Part shown: in pieces, positions 23,324 through 35,400 of the stretch | Layout: every line of letters begins with the position of its first letter | How positions within the stretch are numbered: position 1 is the first letter of the stretch | DNA from: Endocarpon pusillum Z07020 | Lineage: Eukaryota; Ascomycota; Eurotiomycetes; Verrucariales; Verrucariaceae | Direction of reading: 5' to 3' | Length of the DNA stretch: 64,000 nt | NCBI RefSeq assembly: GCF_000464535.1 | Contig: NW_006916121.1 | Coordinates: 1 to 64,000 of the forward strand | Program-made: the position numbers and the translations under genes | Notes under the pieces: model-generated | What the model was told of the DNA's origin: nothing | Databases searched by the model: none | What the model saw: the letters and a program-made list of their open reading frames with translations, nothing else

Positions 23324-24417
23324 TCCCTTCCCAGTAACCCTAGCTGCCGTTAGATGAAATGTTACCTATGACCCGTTGGCGACTTTCTCTTCTCAATCAT
23401 GTCATACTGGATGCGTGGTGCCGTCTCCCTCTTGCTCCCTCTCTCGTGCTCCTACGCAACGTGTTGCTCCTTTCTTGATGCCGCTTCCCCTCTCCATCAG
23501 GAAAGTACACCTTCCATTTTCCCACCATTCAGATAGGCTGCTCGCCCTCTTCTCCCCCTACTTTTCTTCGTCATTCCTCACATATCTTCGCAAGCTGTCT
23601 TCGACTGCACACCGTCTCCGGCCTTGGTCCATGTTCATATAATCCTTCCGTAATTCAGGTCTTTCCATCATCTTCATTACCATCATCATTATTATCAGCC
23701 TGATTCATTCATCCTCGGAGCTACAACCCGCATTCCACTGACTCTTGGTGCATCTAACGCAGCTGAGGTATGTGCCATCGACTTCTTCATGACAACTAGC
23801 TAACCATCATCGCTCAAACAGTTTCGTTATGTCTCGATCTTCCATACTTCCGTTACATACCTCCCTTGCCTGTCTGGATCACCAATTTATGCAGCTTGGA
23901 AGAATCGATCTCATCATCAATATTCAGTTGAGGGAAATCCTTTGCCTGCGAATGGTATGGGAGACATGACACGTCTTGTCTACCCATGATGGTTCAAACC
24001 CTGATCAAGGCGTTCGGATGCTGGCTCAAAATCCTGGTCGAGACACTTGACTCTGCAAGTTGCAACCTCACTCAGTCAGCGACTGACCCTTTTTGGGTCT
24101 TTTCTAGGTCTTCCCCGTCCGTCCCACTCCTTTTGGGCGGTTCGAGGCACTGCTATATGTTGCGAGAGGATGGACTTCGGTTGACCTGTTGGTTGCATGC
24201 GTTGCTGACTGGTTGTTATGGGGGTTTGTGTGGTTTCATCTTTTGTGTAGCTTCCGAGGAGATAAGTAGCTGCAATGAAATTTTCCTACATGAATCATGC
24301 ATTCTTGAGCCAAGTTCACCAAGTCTTCCCATTTCCAAATGATGTTTGGACGGGTACAGCTCGCCTGCCTCGAATTGACGAATCTTCGAGTTCTACCGGT
24401 TCTCATAGTATACACCA
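23324..24417. other. Pyrimidine-rich, leader-like region without a clear ORF
   Basis: 23380-23760 is pyrimidine-rich on the plus strand. At 23768-23821 there is a well-formed 54-nt intron (GTATGT donor, GCTAAC branch site, AACAG acceptor). An ATG at 23830 opens only a 46-codon frame. This resembles the 5' part of a transcript, but no protein follows. Confidence 0.4.
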
Positions 24418-25416
24418 CTATTGTGCCGCTGGCTCACGTTCCTTTCTCACCAGTAGCTGTGGATGGTCGCGCCATAGTTTTATCCTTGTAAAGCCTCCGG
24501 TGAACACGGTGCACTTTCCTCGTGTACACTTTCCGCCCATGAAATTGCGGTTTGAGCGCATTTCGAGCTCCTTCATGAGCCCAACGATTACGGACGTCGC
24601 CGGCATGGCCTGGAACCTATTGAGGATGCATCTGACACCTAAGAGACTAAGTGCTTCAATCATCGCGTTGGCATGCCTCATTGGTGACCGCTGACCTGGC
24701 GTTCTGCCAGAAAGCCAGCAGCTGTCTAAAGAGTCCAACACCTGCTGACTATCTGTGAATATATTCACCCCCTTCGGCATCGGCCAGTGAATAGTAGCCG
24801 CCTGACGCTTTATCTTCTCAGCCGCCCCTGGCATTTTTATTCTTGCCTTGGTGACGACAGTTCCGGAGATGCGCTCACATTGGTCGACGGCCATCTCTAA
24901 GGCTTGCGCCACTGCAAGCATTTCAGCGTGCCCTATTTGATGGGCGTTGCGTGCCACAAAACAGCTTTGCCACCATGTGATAGGAAAGTCTCGATCACTA
25001 GGGTTGCTGTTGTCGAGACGACGGTGTACGACGCAGAAGCCGCACCCGTCAAGCTTGATAGGTTTGGGCCCCCGCAGGCAAGCATCTGTCCAAAATGACC
25101 ATTCGTGTGGTGGCAAATGAGGCTGGAGACGAGCCGCTGTTTGAGAGCTGAGAAGGGCATTTCCTTGGGGTAAGATCGTCCCCAAGGGCCTAGCCGGGAT
25201 TTGTGGCTGTTCTTCCGAAATGACGTTGGGTTCACTGGGCTCCTGGACTCCCATGTTATCAGACTTCGTATCCCCTATCTCTTGCACCGCTTGTTCTCGC
25301 GTCTGACTTTCTCTTGATGAGTTCTCCGAGCCCGGAAGCCCCTGAAACAGGTGGTGTTGGTCTTCAACCCAAAGATTTGAAGATGATAAGGGCACGTTGG
25401 GAATGTGGAGAGACAT
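24418..25416 (-). CDS. Stand-alone RNase H-fold protein
   Basis: 332 aa from the ATG at 25416 (MSLHIPNVPL). The frame is open further upstream but without an ATG. Residues 1-100 are polar and probably disordered. The second half shows the RNase H core: FWTDACLRG (first acidic residue), GHAEMLAVAQALEMA (Glu on the first long helix) and VNIFTDSQQVLDSL (next Asp). The region where the fourth acidic residue is expected (ATSVIVGLMKELEMRS) is not clearly conserved. Three of four catalytic positions are therefore visible. RNase H-fold proteins of this size occur in many filamentous fungi, some probably derived from retroelements. There is no reverse transcriptase next to it. Whether it is an active nuclease is open. 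Confidence 0.72.
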   Translation of the reverse strand: MSLHIPNVPLSSSNLWVEDQHHLFQGLPGSENSSRESQTREQAVQEIGDTKSDNMGVQEPSEPNVISEEQPQIPARPLGTILPQGNALLSSQTAARLQPHLPPHEWSFWTDACLRGPKPIKLDGCGFCVVHRRLDNSNPSDRDFPITWWQSCFVARNAHQIGHAEMLAVAQALEMAVDQCERISGTVVTKARIKMPGAAEKIKRQAATIHWPMPKGVNIFTDSQQVLDSLDSCWLSGRTPGQRSPMRHANAMIEALSLLGVRCILNRFQAMPATSVIVGLMKELEMRSNRNFMGGKCTRGKCTVFTGGFTRIKLWRDHPQLLVRKEREPAAQ

Positions 25417-27835
25417 GATTTTATGACTGTCAGAGAAGTGGCGGGCAAGAAGATATCGCGTTGCAAGAAAACTAGGGTAGTACAGTCGCTGGTCCAGAGA
25501 GGTGATGGAAGACTTGAAAGTTGTTGCGCAATAAGTGATGATGCATCGTGTGTGGATATATATACGTTTGCTTACCGCCAAGGTCCTCTGGATATTGTAC
25601 AATTATACTCTGGTGAGGACCTTCTCCCAGGCACCAACGATAGGTCAACCGTGGTTGACCGCGCAAGGTGGGTCGGAGACGTTGAAATACATTTCAAGTA
25701 AAAGTTGCGCACGTGTACAAGATGATCTCAAGCCGGGGTGAAGTGAGGTTGAGGCAGATGTCTTGAAGTTGGTGACTTAGCGGCGAGTAGCTTTGCACCA
25801 GGATTTTGGAAATATCCATATTTGTCTTGAGGTTTAGTGCAGCTTTATTCTTCTCAGTCTCTAAAAGACGATGAGAAGCTCTCACCTTGGCTTCAGCTTT
25901 TGTCATGCCTGAGTTTGCCTTGCTGCGGGCAGCTGGGTTTAACGTGGATGATGTGCAGAAGACGAGGTGACCTGCTTCGATGGAGCAACCGCTGACCCTC
26001 TAGATTCTTCGAACTGGCGAGAAGATGTCGGTGTTGCCTTCAGCTGCGAGCCAACAACTGCGCCGTCGAAGTCATTCCTTGTGTGCTGCCATTCGTTGAA
26101 ATTATCTTTAGCCTTTTGGACCACCACGATGTTCCCCACGTCATTACCCGAGTGTCCCTTCAGCGCATTGGCTCTTGATGCTGCCCATGCTTTCTGTAAG
26201 CTGGGCCATTCTTGAGCCTTTTGCTTATCTTGATGTCTTTGAAGCACCAAAGCGTGCAAGCCTCTTGTAATACTGACGTTCAACGGGACAAAGCGAAAAA
26301 CAGATGTGCTGTCATGGGAACTTAGAGTCCATTGGTGCTACAGCGATAAGAGCCTTACTGAAATTGGATAGAAGGGAATTGTGTGACGTTCTGCGGCAGG
26401 GGGCAGCGAGCGTCGATATACGTACAATTTCGCCGTACGGTACGGAGTACTGCGAAATTGCATTAGAAATGGACCAATCAAAAGCAGGCGAAACGCAGGG
26501 GGTTATGCGTAGAAAATCCAACCAGTGAGCGCTTACAGCGTTTGACAGGAATCGACTCAAGCTCATTCTCAAACTTGGGCATCCCGAAAATCTTGATCAT
26601 TCGATTGTCCGTAGGACCGCATCGCCAGCCTGCGAAAGTAAACAGATTCCCGGATGAGCATCAAGCAAATTGAAGTGGTCCATGTTCAAAAGGTATTTCC
26701 AGACCTGCTAGCCCCCACTGCGAAATTAACAGGGATCCGCCGCTACTTTCCCGAGCAGGACACAAACGCTGTTCCTACGTCATATCGATTTCAGTAACTC
26801 GAAGCTTTACACACCACACAGCGGGGGCATTATCATACTACTAACGTATTAAATACATCTTCTCCGGGGACCGGAGAAGACACCTACCCGCGCAGGATCT
26901 CGTACTCAAAACGCATTTACCACGTTCACACTAACCTAGTTAGGGGTGGTTGTGCCAATAATTATTTCGGCGTCGCCGCCGCAAACGTCCCGTTCCTTTC
27001 CTAGCTAGCGTGGTGTTAATCCAGCCAAGAAGAGAATGCAGTCACAAAGCTTACCAGAGATAGAACATAATGATGCTCGGTGGGCTGTGCAAGCAATAAA
27101 TACTAGGCGATGTGGTCTGGGACTTTGACCACATCTAGTAATTCGGTACTATGATCAAAGGCTCTCTGCTTGAGTAAGTGAAGCCTGGCGGTACGCCTCA
27201 GGGCGCCTTTATTTTTCTCCACCCTTGCATGTAAATTCAGTTGATGATTGGAATTCTGTGACAATTCTCACATGACAAACAAATGCTGCAACGCATAATA
27301 TTACTACTTGCTGTTGGCTCGTCCAACGTCGCTGCGCAGGATTCGTGTACCACGAGTTCCTGTATCTGTCGTCTATCCCCTCTCGTGCATGAGATCTCAT
27401 CATCCTCGAAGCAGAAGTGAAGAGAGCCTAGTTCGCAGGAATTATTGTAAGATAAATTGGACAAGGTGGAAAGGCTATTTGATGCTAGTGGCACAAATTC
27501 GACCCCATGTGCTAGCCGGCGGGTGAAAGTTTTGACTCAACTAGATTTATTGGAAGGAACGAAGTCCGACCCTGACTGTCTACCAAATACATCAATTAGG
27601 ACTGGAACAAATGAGAAGCACCCTGTAATTAACATCCGTCTTCTGAACCTCCAGCGAAGCTTCCTGGAGTTCTGGTGTAATATACGAAAGAATGTTCAAT
27701 CAATGCAGCAAGAGTGGAAGAAGTGACACAATATGCCGTTGAGCTCGATCAAGTAGTAGTTATTAGCAGATTTGTTGTGAGTCGGGTAGCCAACCACCAG
27801 CTGATAGTCTGCTTTGATTGCGCATAGCGATTCGC
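25417..27835. other. Gene-poor region with dispersed repeat copy B
   Basis: Frames at 25694-25906 and 25939-26283 (minus) lack a usable start and a recognisable product. They could be remnants or exons of an unrecognised gene. Copy B of the dispersed repeat lies at 26391-26550. 26550-27830 shows no coding signal I trust. Confidence 0.4.
26391..26550 (+). repeat. Dispersed repeat family, copy B
   Basis: Aligns with copy C from a GTACAA block through GTACGG, GCGAAATTGCA, the shared core ACCAATCAAAAGCA, AAACGCAGGG, GAGCGCT and the terminal TTTGACAGGA. Diverged but collinear and in the same orientation. Confidence 0.8.
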
Positions 27836-29818
27836 TTAGCAATGTTTACCTAGACATTGTACACACCACACGGACTGATGTTGGCCACAGCAACCACAAC
27901 AAATGTGTGATGTTGGCTGGCGTGATGTGCTGGAAGAAAGCGAAGGATTCGAAGGCCAAGGCTGAAAATTGAAATCGGTCGAGCTCTGATCACCGTTATA
28001 GCCAAAACCAGAAGAGTTACCTTGATGCGTGAAAGCTGGTGTGTTCTGAAGCCCTGTTTCGAATGCCTCCATAGCGAGAAGTCGGCCATTCGATGTCCAT
28101 GAGTTGCCGGCACCTATACCGGAGGAAGACTGGATATTACTAGCTATTGTCGAGCTGGGAGTGGTCGGAATTGCTCTTCCCATCTCGCTCACACCTCTTT
28201 GATCACCTGCAACTGACTGATTCTCATCGATGGCTATCCCTGTCCTCCCACCTGCTTCAGCATATTCTATACTAGTCTCAGTCGACATGTCAGGACCCTG
28301 ACCATGAAGGATGGATTCCAATCGGTTTTCAATCGACTGACGACGCTGACTCATTTCGCGTCTGACCTCATCCAATTCCTCATTGCAAGCGAGACGTTCA
28401 TGCAATTTCTTCTCTCTCGCAGCCTCTTTCGACTTCAGTATTTGAGCGTCAAGATCTATTTGGATTTGATCGAGGTCTAGCTCAGCATGCACCCGAATCT
28501 GAGTCTCTTTTTCAGCACGCTCCATGTCAAGCAGTTTGATGTTTTCCACTTGTTCAAGAGCAGCAGCGGTAAGCTCCGCAATTGGCAGATTGTGGCCCCT
28601 GCCTGGCAATGAAGCTGAGAACTCTTGCTCGTGGTAATCTACTTCGAGTTAGCAGACGTGAGGAAGGGTACGTCCAGCAGCGTTAAGAAACACCTACATG
28701 GGTTCTGTATGCCAGCCTGATCATCAGGGAACAGTAGAGCGTACATCTCTCTGTAGCGGGCGGCACCTCTGAGATTTTTGGTTTCTTTCAACCGTAGCCA
28801 CATAGTGGCATCAATGTCATTATCTCGAAGATGCTTGTTCCCGATATGATCCTGCATAGATATATTAGTGAGTTTGGGAATATGCGTCATTAGTTCTTGG
28901 GATCATGTAAGAGATGCTAGAACGACCCACCCTCAAAAGATTGCCAACTTTCTCGTGAGAATATTCGCGACATCCGCCACGTCCACCATACTTTCGGGGA
29001 TCGTGCTTGAAGAACGGACAAGCAAATTCATTCTGCTTTCGGGGACCCTTCCCGCGCGATTTCCTGCCCTTAGGTTGCTTGTAATTCTCGCCGTCGTCCT
29101 CATCCTCCTCCCTGTCTGAGCCCCGAGATATCTGACGCAGGCGCTTGTGGTTTGGTGGGTCAAACTGCTCACTCCTAGCTTTGTCTTTGCTGGTCTTCTA
29201 GCTATCACGTTCTTGCTGCCTGCCGTCCTCCGCTCCATCACCTGGGGCAAGAGTGATTGATGCGTCCTGGTGCGCGGGCGACAGCTTTGCGAAGAGCATG
29301 GAGATTGTATTGACTTCCTCTGAGGCAACATCGCTGTTTGGTGACGCCCCACACACAATTGGAGTACGGATTTCGTCTCCCAAATGACCTGACTCACCTA
29401 CTGCTGCTTTCCTAAATACAGAACCAACATGGATTGTGAGAAAAGATCTGTTGATAATCTGTTTTGCCGACTGGTCCTCGTAGAGGCCTAGAGCTGCTGC
29501 AATAGGGAAAATAAACTTCTCGAGGCCGTATGTCCTGTCAATGGCTTTCTGGGAACAAGTTATCATGTCACCGATCTCAGCAAGTATAGGCGAAGTATCC
29601 AAGGGCGACTCGATTTGATTCGAAGCAATGACTTGCGTTTGCGAAGCTCGTGTAAACACGTCAATAAATTTTTTAGAACACGATTGCTTGAGATCAATTC
29701 CGTGATGTGCTGATGAGGATAGAGTCCCGCGAAGCTCACGTTTGTTGTCTGGTTGCGGCTTGGTATATGTGCGCGCTTTCCTGGGCAGAGAGTATCGAGG
29801 TAGAACGACTGTATCCAT
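27836..29818 (-). CDS. Fungal C2H2-type zinc-finger-like protein 2, with an in-frame TAG to explain
   Basis: Exon 1 begins at the ATG at 29818 and ends at 28931. It carries FACPFFKHDPRKYGGRGG followed by CREYSHEKVGNLLR. Exon 2 (28851-28698) starts DHIGNKH and contains YREMYALLFPDDQAGIQNP. Exon 3 (28638-27836) starts after a phase-1 junction in ..NPY|YHEQEF, has a charged coiled-coil-like stretch (AREKKLHERLACNEELDEVR) and ends Cys-rich (ICCGCCGQHQSVWCVQCLG). Introns are 79 and 59 nt. The intron positions match those of the gene at 14.8-16.5 kb. A TAG at 29200-29198 interrupts exon 1 after residue 206. It can be removed by an intron from the GTGATG at 29241 or the GTGAGT at 29397 to an AAG acceptor at 29179, both keeping frame. 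Otherwise the gene is nonsense-mutated. Molecular function unknown. Confidence 0.68.
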
Positions 29819-32414
29819 GATGACGATTGACTAGGTCTTCGTGTCGTTAGTCATGTTCCAGAGACCCCAGCAAGATTGCTAGTTCCAGCCTCGCTCTCAG
29901 TGAAAGTAGGCCGAGTGAGTGTAACTGACTCTTGTGGACCAAAGACAATGGGTAGCATGAAAGCTGAGTCGGACGACCCTCCGAGAGGGTACGGTACGAT
30001 TCTGAGGTAGAAGTGTCACATGATATAGCGATGGATCAGTAGACCAATCTAACAGCAAATGTGGCACGGTAAAGGACAACAACGAGCGTTGCAAGGAGTC
30101 TCCTTCGCTGGGAGGATAGCGACTGAAATACATGTCGCAAGAACAAATGCAGCAGGAAATCGCGTAGCCAGCGAATAGACCTCTGAACTGGCCCAAGATG
30201 TGAAAAATCCTAGTACGATGGAAAGGCAATCTTGAGAAGTGTCGCAAACTCAATTACTTGGCCAAGCATATTGGAGTACACCATATGCCATCCCCAAGTT
30301 GACCTGACTACTGGAAGACAAGTGACGTTGTGGAGAACGGGAACAGCGCGGAGCCGCATTGCAGACCCAATGAGTCACATTCTCAGCAAGTCAGGTTCTG
30401 CATTTGGCAAACATGAGTGGGGTTTTGCATCAAGCTGCACCGCAGTGAGCGCACACTTGACAGAAATTGCAATGTCTTTTCGGCACAGATATGCGATGTT
30501 GGATTGGGGGTGGCACTAATCCGCCTAGCGTCAGGTATCCAGTCAACGGGAAGCCGGTGTCGGTAGGTGAAATGATGCCTTTCCGTTTTGAGGATAGCAC
30601 CTGTAGATCCGAATGGATAGTGACATCTTTCCAGATCTCGGTCTGGGCATTCTTGGCTTTTCCTAGGCAACAACATCTTGCCTGTCTGCTGAATGACAGG
30701 CCATAAATAACACCCCGTGGGCAGCCGATGCAGACTGCGGGACGTTGCATGAACCCTAATTGGATCAAAGAATAAAGACGGTGAGGCACTAGCCTGTGTG
30801 CACGAGGCCCACGATTGCTGTGGTTTGCCGTGCCGCTGCTGGAAGCAATGATGGATGTTTTAAGTTGCCGATGCCGCCCAGACATGAGATTCCTGCATGC
30901 TCGGACCAATACGTGCATCCCAGATAGACGGCGACTCTGTCTCCAAGAGTGATGCATCAACTCCATGCCCATCGAGAACTAAACAAATCAAGTGGCCACT
31001 TCAAGCCTATCCAGGTCTTAGGCCCAGTCCGTGTATGCGAGGGCCGCCCAGAAGTAATGAGATACAGATACCAGAATTAGATTAGATTAGTACAAGCGCA
31101 TTGCAATGCATGATACGTTACCTTTTGTATATCTTCACCAACTTCTTGGGTTTTAGTATTAATTACATATCTAATACAATATTCAAATTGTATACTTCTC
31201 ATCCATGAAAAGGATTGAAGAGATACAATAGCACATCGAATAGGATAGAGAACCTCTTAACGCCCTGAGACCGTCCACGAGCCATGTTTGAATGATATAA
31301 CATTAAGGATATGTACGAGATAGCTATAATATGGAGAGCAAATTCAGCTCTAACGGAGAGGATCTATGACATCTGATTGGTCAAATAGCCTGCCCACACA
31401 CTATCCCTCTAGGGCAATATCTCTTTATTCTGGACGCCACGTCGTAGTACTCTACTACTTACTCCTGCGTTCATTCATGCGTTCCGCATCTGGACGTCAG
31501 GGCCAGCGAGGCTGCTCCTGCTTCCCGCGGCGATGATCTGGCACTATAGGCTCGACGAGCAAAGATTCAGGGAACAGAAATCGAATCAGAGTGTGATTGA
31601 AGTGTGTAGTAAGATTCGAGCCGCTCAATGGGCGCCAAGGGGGCACTAAAACTGTAACTGGTAATATATGCATGTCAAGCCCGCCTGTCATGCAGGCGCC
31701 CGGCATGAACTTGCACTTCCATCCACCTGCGAACCAGCTTCATGGGTACAATTATGTGGCGTTGGGAAAACATGTTGATCTCTATGTGATAAGGAATTCC
31801 CTCGTGGGATATCTGTCCGGAAGCTAACACAGGGTGTCTCCTACGCACATACTTTGACTACTTGCAGGGAGAAGGGGTTTCTGAAAATGATGTCCTATTA
31901 ATCCTTAGTGAATTAACATACTATGTATATACTGTCATTATCAAGACAATCAAAGCACGTCACAATGACTATGATAGCACTGTGCTAGAGCAATAATTTC
32001 GAGAAAGGAATCAAAAATAAACACAATTTTATTACATATTGAAGGTTTCTACTTCATGTTCTTACACGAGTTAAACTGTATAAATGATCAGGCCTGAACT
32101 AAGCAAAATCTGATGGTATCAAGACATAACTTAGGAGACTCCTTTCTGGTCAGTGTGTAGCCTCCCTGTGCCTATCACCCAACAATGTTTGGATAAAACG
32201 ACTCTACCATCAAATATGAATATCAAACTCCAAGCAAAGCACCATCCCATTTTCTTAGCTTCTGCAGACCCATGATAGTTAAGTTTCTACATGATAGATT
32301 TTGTCCAAGCCAACATCTGGACATGCACAGGTTCAACGCAGTATTTCTTTCATTTCTGTCTGAGTATTAGCCGGCCCACCAACTAAGGCAGGCTCATTGG
32401 CCCCCCTCGTTCGG
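29819..32414. other. Gene-poor, partly AT-rich region
   Basis: Overlapping frames on both strands at 29.9-31.0 kb have no recognisable product. 31080-31340 and 31880-32110 are AT-rich. No repeat copy or RNA gene found. Confidence 0.4.
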
Positions 32415-35400
32415 TCAACCACTTTTCGCGCTTCCTTCCTCCTCCGCCGCATGCCCCTTGCCATCAGCCGTGGCCGTCATCTCCTCCAGCTTCTTGTGCG
32501 GAATCTTCGTTTTCAACCCACTCTCTATCCTCATCTCGCTCTCTCCTGTGCCCACGTGCTCTGACTCCTTCCCTTGCCCTGCTGAAACATTGACATCGTC
32601 ATTTTCAAATCTTGAGCTGGTTTCAACACTTGTGATGGGCATTTCCTTCTCCGAAGTTGGTTCTGCGCTAGCATTTGTAGCCAAGACATCCTCGCCGACC
32701 GACTTCACTGTCCCGATGTGTGGTTCTTGAGCTGGAGCCTTTTGGAGTGGTTCGCCACTAGCTGTCAACCTTGCCGTAGAAGCTTTTGAGAGCGCGCCGT
32801 GCTCCACGGCACTCACCGTGTTGTTTTCATTGTTGTCAGGACCCAGGCTGCCTGTCTCCTCATTCTTGCTGTCGGCTCTGCCGAGTGGTGAGCTACCAGT
32901 AGTCCCACTGTTGGCTACTACCTGTTTCGAAAGGCTAGAGAACCCCTCTTTATTCTCGTGGACAGGGGTGCCAATACTCTTACTTAGTGGGTCAGACTTT
33001 TCGGTGCCTGGTGTGGCAATAGCCGAATCCATAGGGCTAGGATCTGCACTATCGCCAGCAGTGTTCAGTGCTAAACCCGTGGGCCCCATAGCTTTAGGCG
33101 CATCAGCTGGACGAGCAGAGGCAGCGGCTGTGGCATTCAAGTCCCCATCGTCCGGTAGCACTTTAGGTAGTGGCTTCTGTGGGTTTGAGGATGATCGCTC
33201 AAGACTGTGGACTGTCAGTCCATCGTATTCGCCAATGGACCACAATGGCATGGGTGTAGCAATGCTAAATTTTGGAAAAGTAACTGAAGGTGTCTCGACG
33301 TAACTGCTGGGTGACTTCGCTGGTGCTCTTCGCTGTGGCCCCCTTGCACGGCCTTTACGAGCATCAGACAAGGGTAGGGCTTCCTTCGCCACCACAGGTT
33401 CTGGCTCTTTCTCTTTGACTGGGGGACGAGGACCCAACTGAAGACGTTGGTTGAGATCAGACATGAATGCTGTTGGAAGGTTGACCTTGGTTCCTACCGG
33501 TCTCACAGGAATGGCAGGCTTAGGTTTTGGCAGTGTTGTGGAGGTAACAGTGTCTTGGCTGCCAGACGAGGTTGTGGATAATGTCTTCGTCAAAGCTTCC
33601 AACGATTCTTTCTTTGTAGGACGAGCCGGGATCTGAGGCTTTGGCCTGTCTGGAAGGGAAGGTCCTTTTTTCGCCTCGGTAGGTGAGATGTTCTTCTCCG
33701 AAGTTTGTGGCGGAGGAACAGTGATGTCTGTGAATTTGTTAGTAGGCGGTGGGACTGCGTGCGCTCGCTTTGGAGGTCGAGCTGGAACTTGAGGTTGCTT
33801 GACATCATCCGAGGGTGATAAGCTTGGTACGGCTGAGCCCTCGCCGACTTTGCTCCTATTCATAGGTCTTGGTGGTATCAAAGGCTTGTTTGGTGGTGCG
33901 CCCTCAGGGCTCTTTGCTTCTTCACTGGGAGGCGGCGGCGTGGCGACAGTCGTGACCAATTGCATACTGTCAGGCGTATCCTCCCAGATGTCACGACTTG
34001 GGAATCTTTGCTGAACGTTGGGTCGGGTAGGCATGTCATCCCGGAGATGTGGCGCAAATCGCGATTTGGCATGTCTTTCCTCTTTGGGGCTAAGTTTAGT
34101 CTTCTCAGCCTCGTCGACCTCATTTTTTCTGGCCGACTCAGCGCCAGAATCTTCGAATGTTTTTGACGATGACTCTGCATCTGTAGACTCATTTTGTGTT
34201 GCAACATCAGATGACGAGACAGTGGCAACGTGCATCGCGCTGCTTGGGGTATCCTCCCAGATATCCTGACTTGGGAAGCGATGCTTCAATGTGTCAGGAC
34301 GCAGTTTGAATCTGTCTGCAGCATTCAGAGACCCTTTTGCGTTCTTGTCTTCGTCTGGGAAGAGTGGCTCATACTCATCCACATCCTCGAGGGGGGTGTG
34401 GAGGTCCTCCCGATCCTCGTGACGGGCCATGTATCGAGATAGTGAGGCACTGAAACCGTGAATGCTACCTGGGCGACTCGTCGGGCGTGATGTGGGCGTG
34501 ATGTTGCCACTGGCATGGTCGTCTCCACCGTAGTAACCACTGCTCCTGCGTTCCTGCTTTGGTGAAATTGCTGGCTGCATGTACTCGGCTCCAATATCTT
34601 TTGCGACCTCGTCTGACGCGAGAATCGGAACGCCATAGCCGTTCTCATCAATGTAGCCGCCTTGATCAGGGGCGTTGCCTCCATTAGGGCCAAGGTCTTC
34701 TAATTCATTGATGGTCTCTTCACCGCCCGTCACCTTGTTGTATCGGCGAGCTGGATCATCCACATGAATAACATCATCTTCTGCTGCTTCACTATCGATA
34801 TCGTCCGACCTTCCGGAAAGAGATCCTTTGGACTTGTCAAATTCACTCTTCTGGAAGAGGCCAGCGGGAAAGCTTGTTTTACGCAGCGGCGACTCTGTCG
34901 CGTGCTGCGAGCTATTTGAGTGTAGCTTGTGTAAATGGCCACCACCTTGTGAAGGCGACGCGATACGCGACGAATATTGATCAGAAGCAAGATACCCGAT
35001 CTGCTCATCAGGATAGCTCATGACCCCTTCGTTGGTACCTAAAGGAATTAGCTTAAACACCTTCACGCGCTAGCAACAATCTCCCGCCTACCAAGACCGG
35101 CACCTCTGCTGGCGGTATTTCTGACGATCTTGTTCAAATCATCGCTGCTGAGTGCCCATTCACCGCGACCGCTTCCAGTTGCCGAATAATGTCCGTGTCC
35201 AATGGTCTCCTCATGCAAGAGTTGGTCGGGATGCTTAGCATACCAATCCTTGTCGAATTTGTCATGGGTGGGAACGCCATGGCCGTGCAAGCCATAGCTC
35301 CCAGGTGGCAAGTAAACTTCACGACCACTTTTGGTACGTGCATGATGTCTCCTCTTTCCGGGGCCGTGGTGGTCTGAAAGGGCAGAAAAGGGGGCAGGCG

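Noticed and set aside
25694..26283. Two minus-strand frames as exons of the RNase H-fold gene
   Set aside because: Neither has a start codon or a splice pair joining it to the gene at 25416; evidence is too weak.
30430..30972. 180-codon minus-strand frame
   Set aside because: Composition looks non-coding, overlaps other frames and has no recognisable domain.
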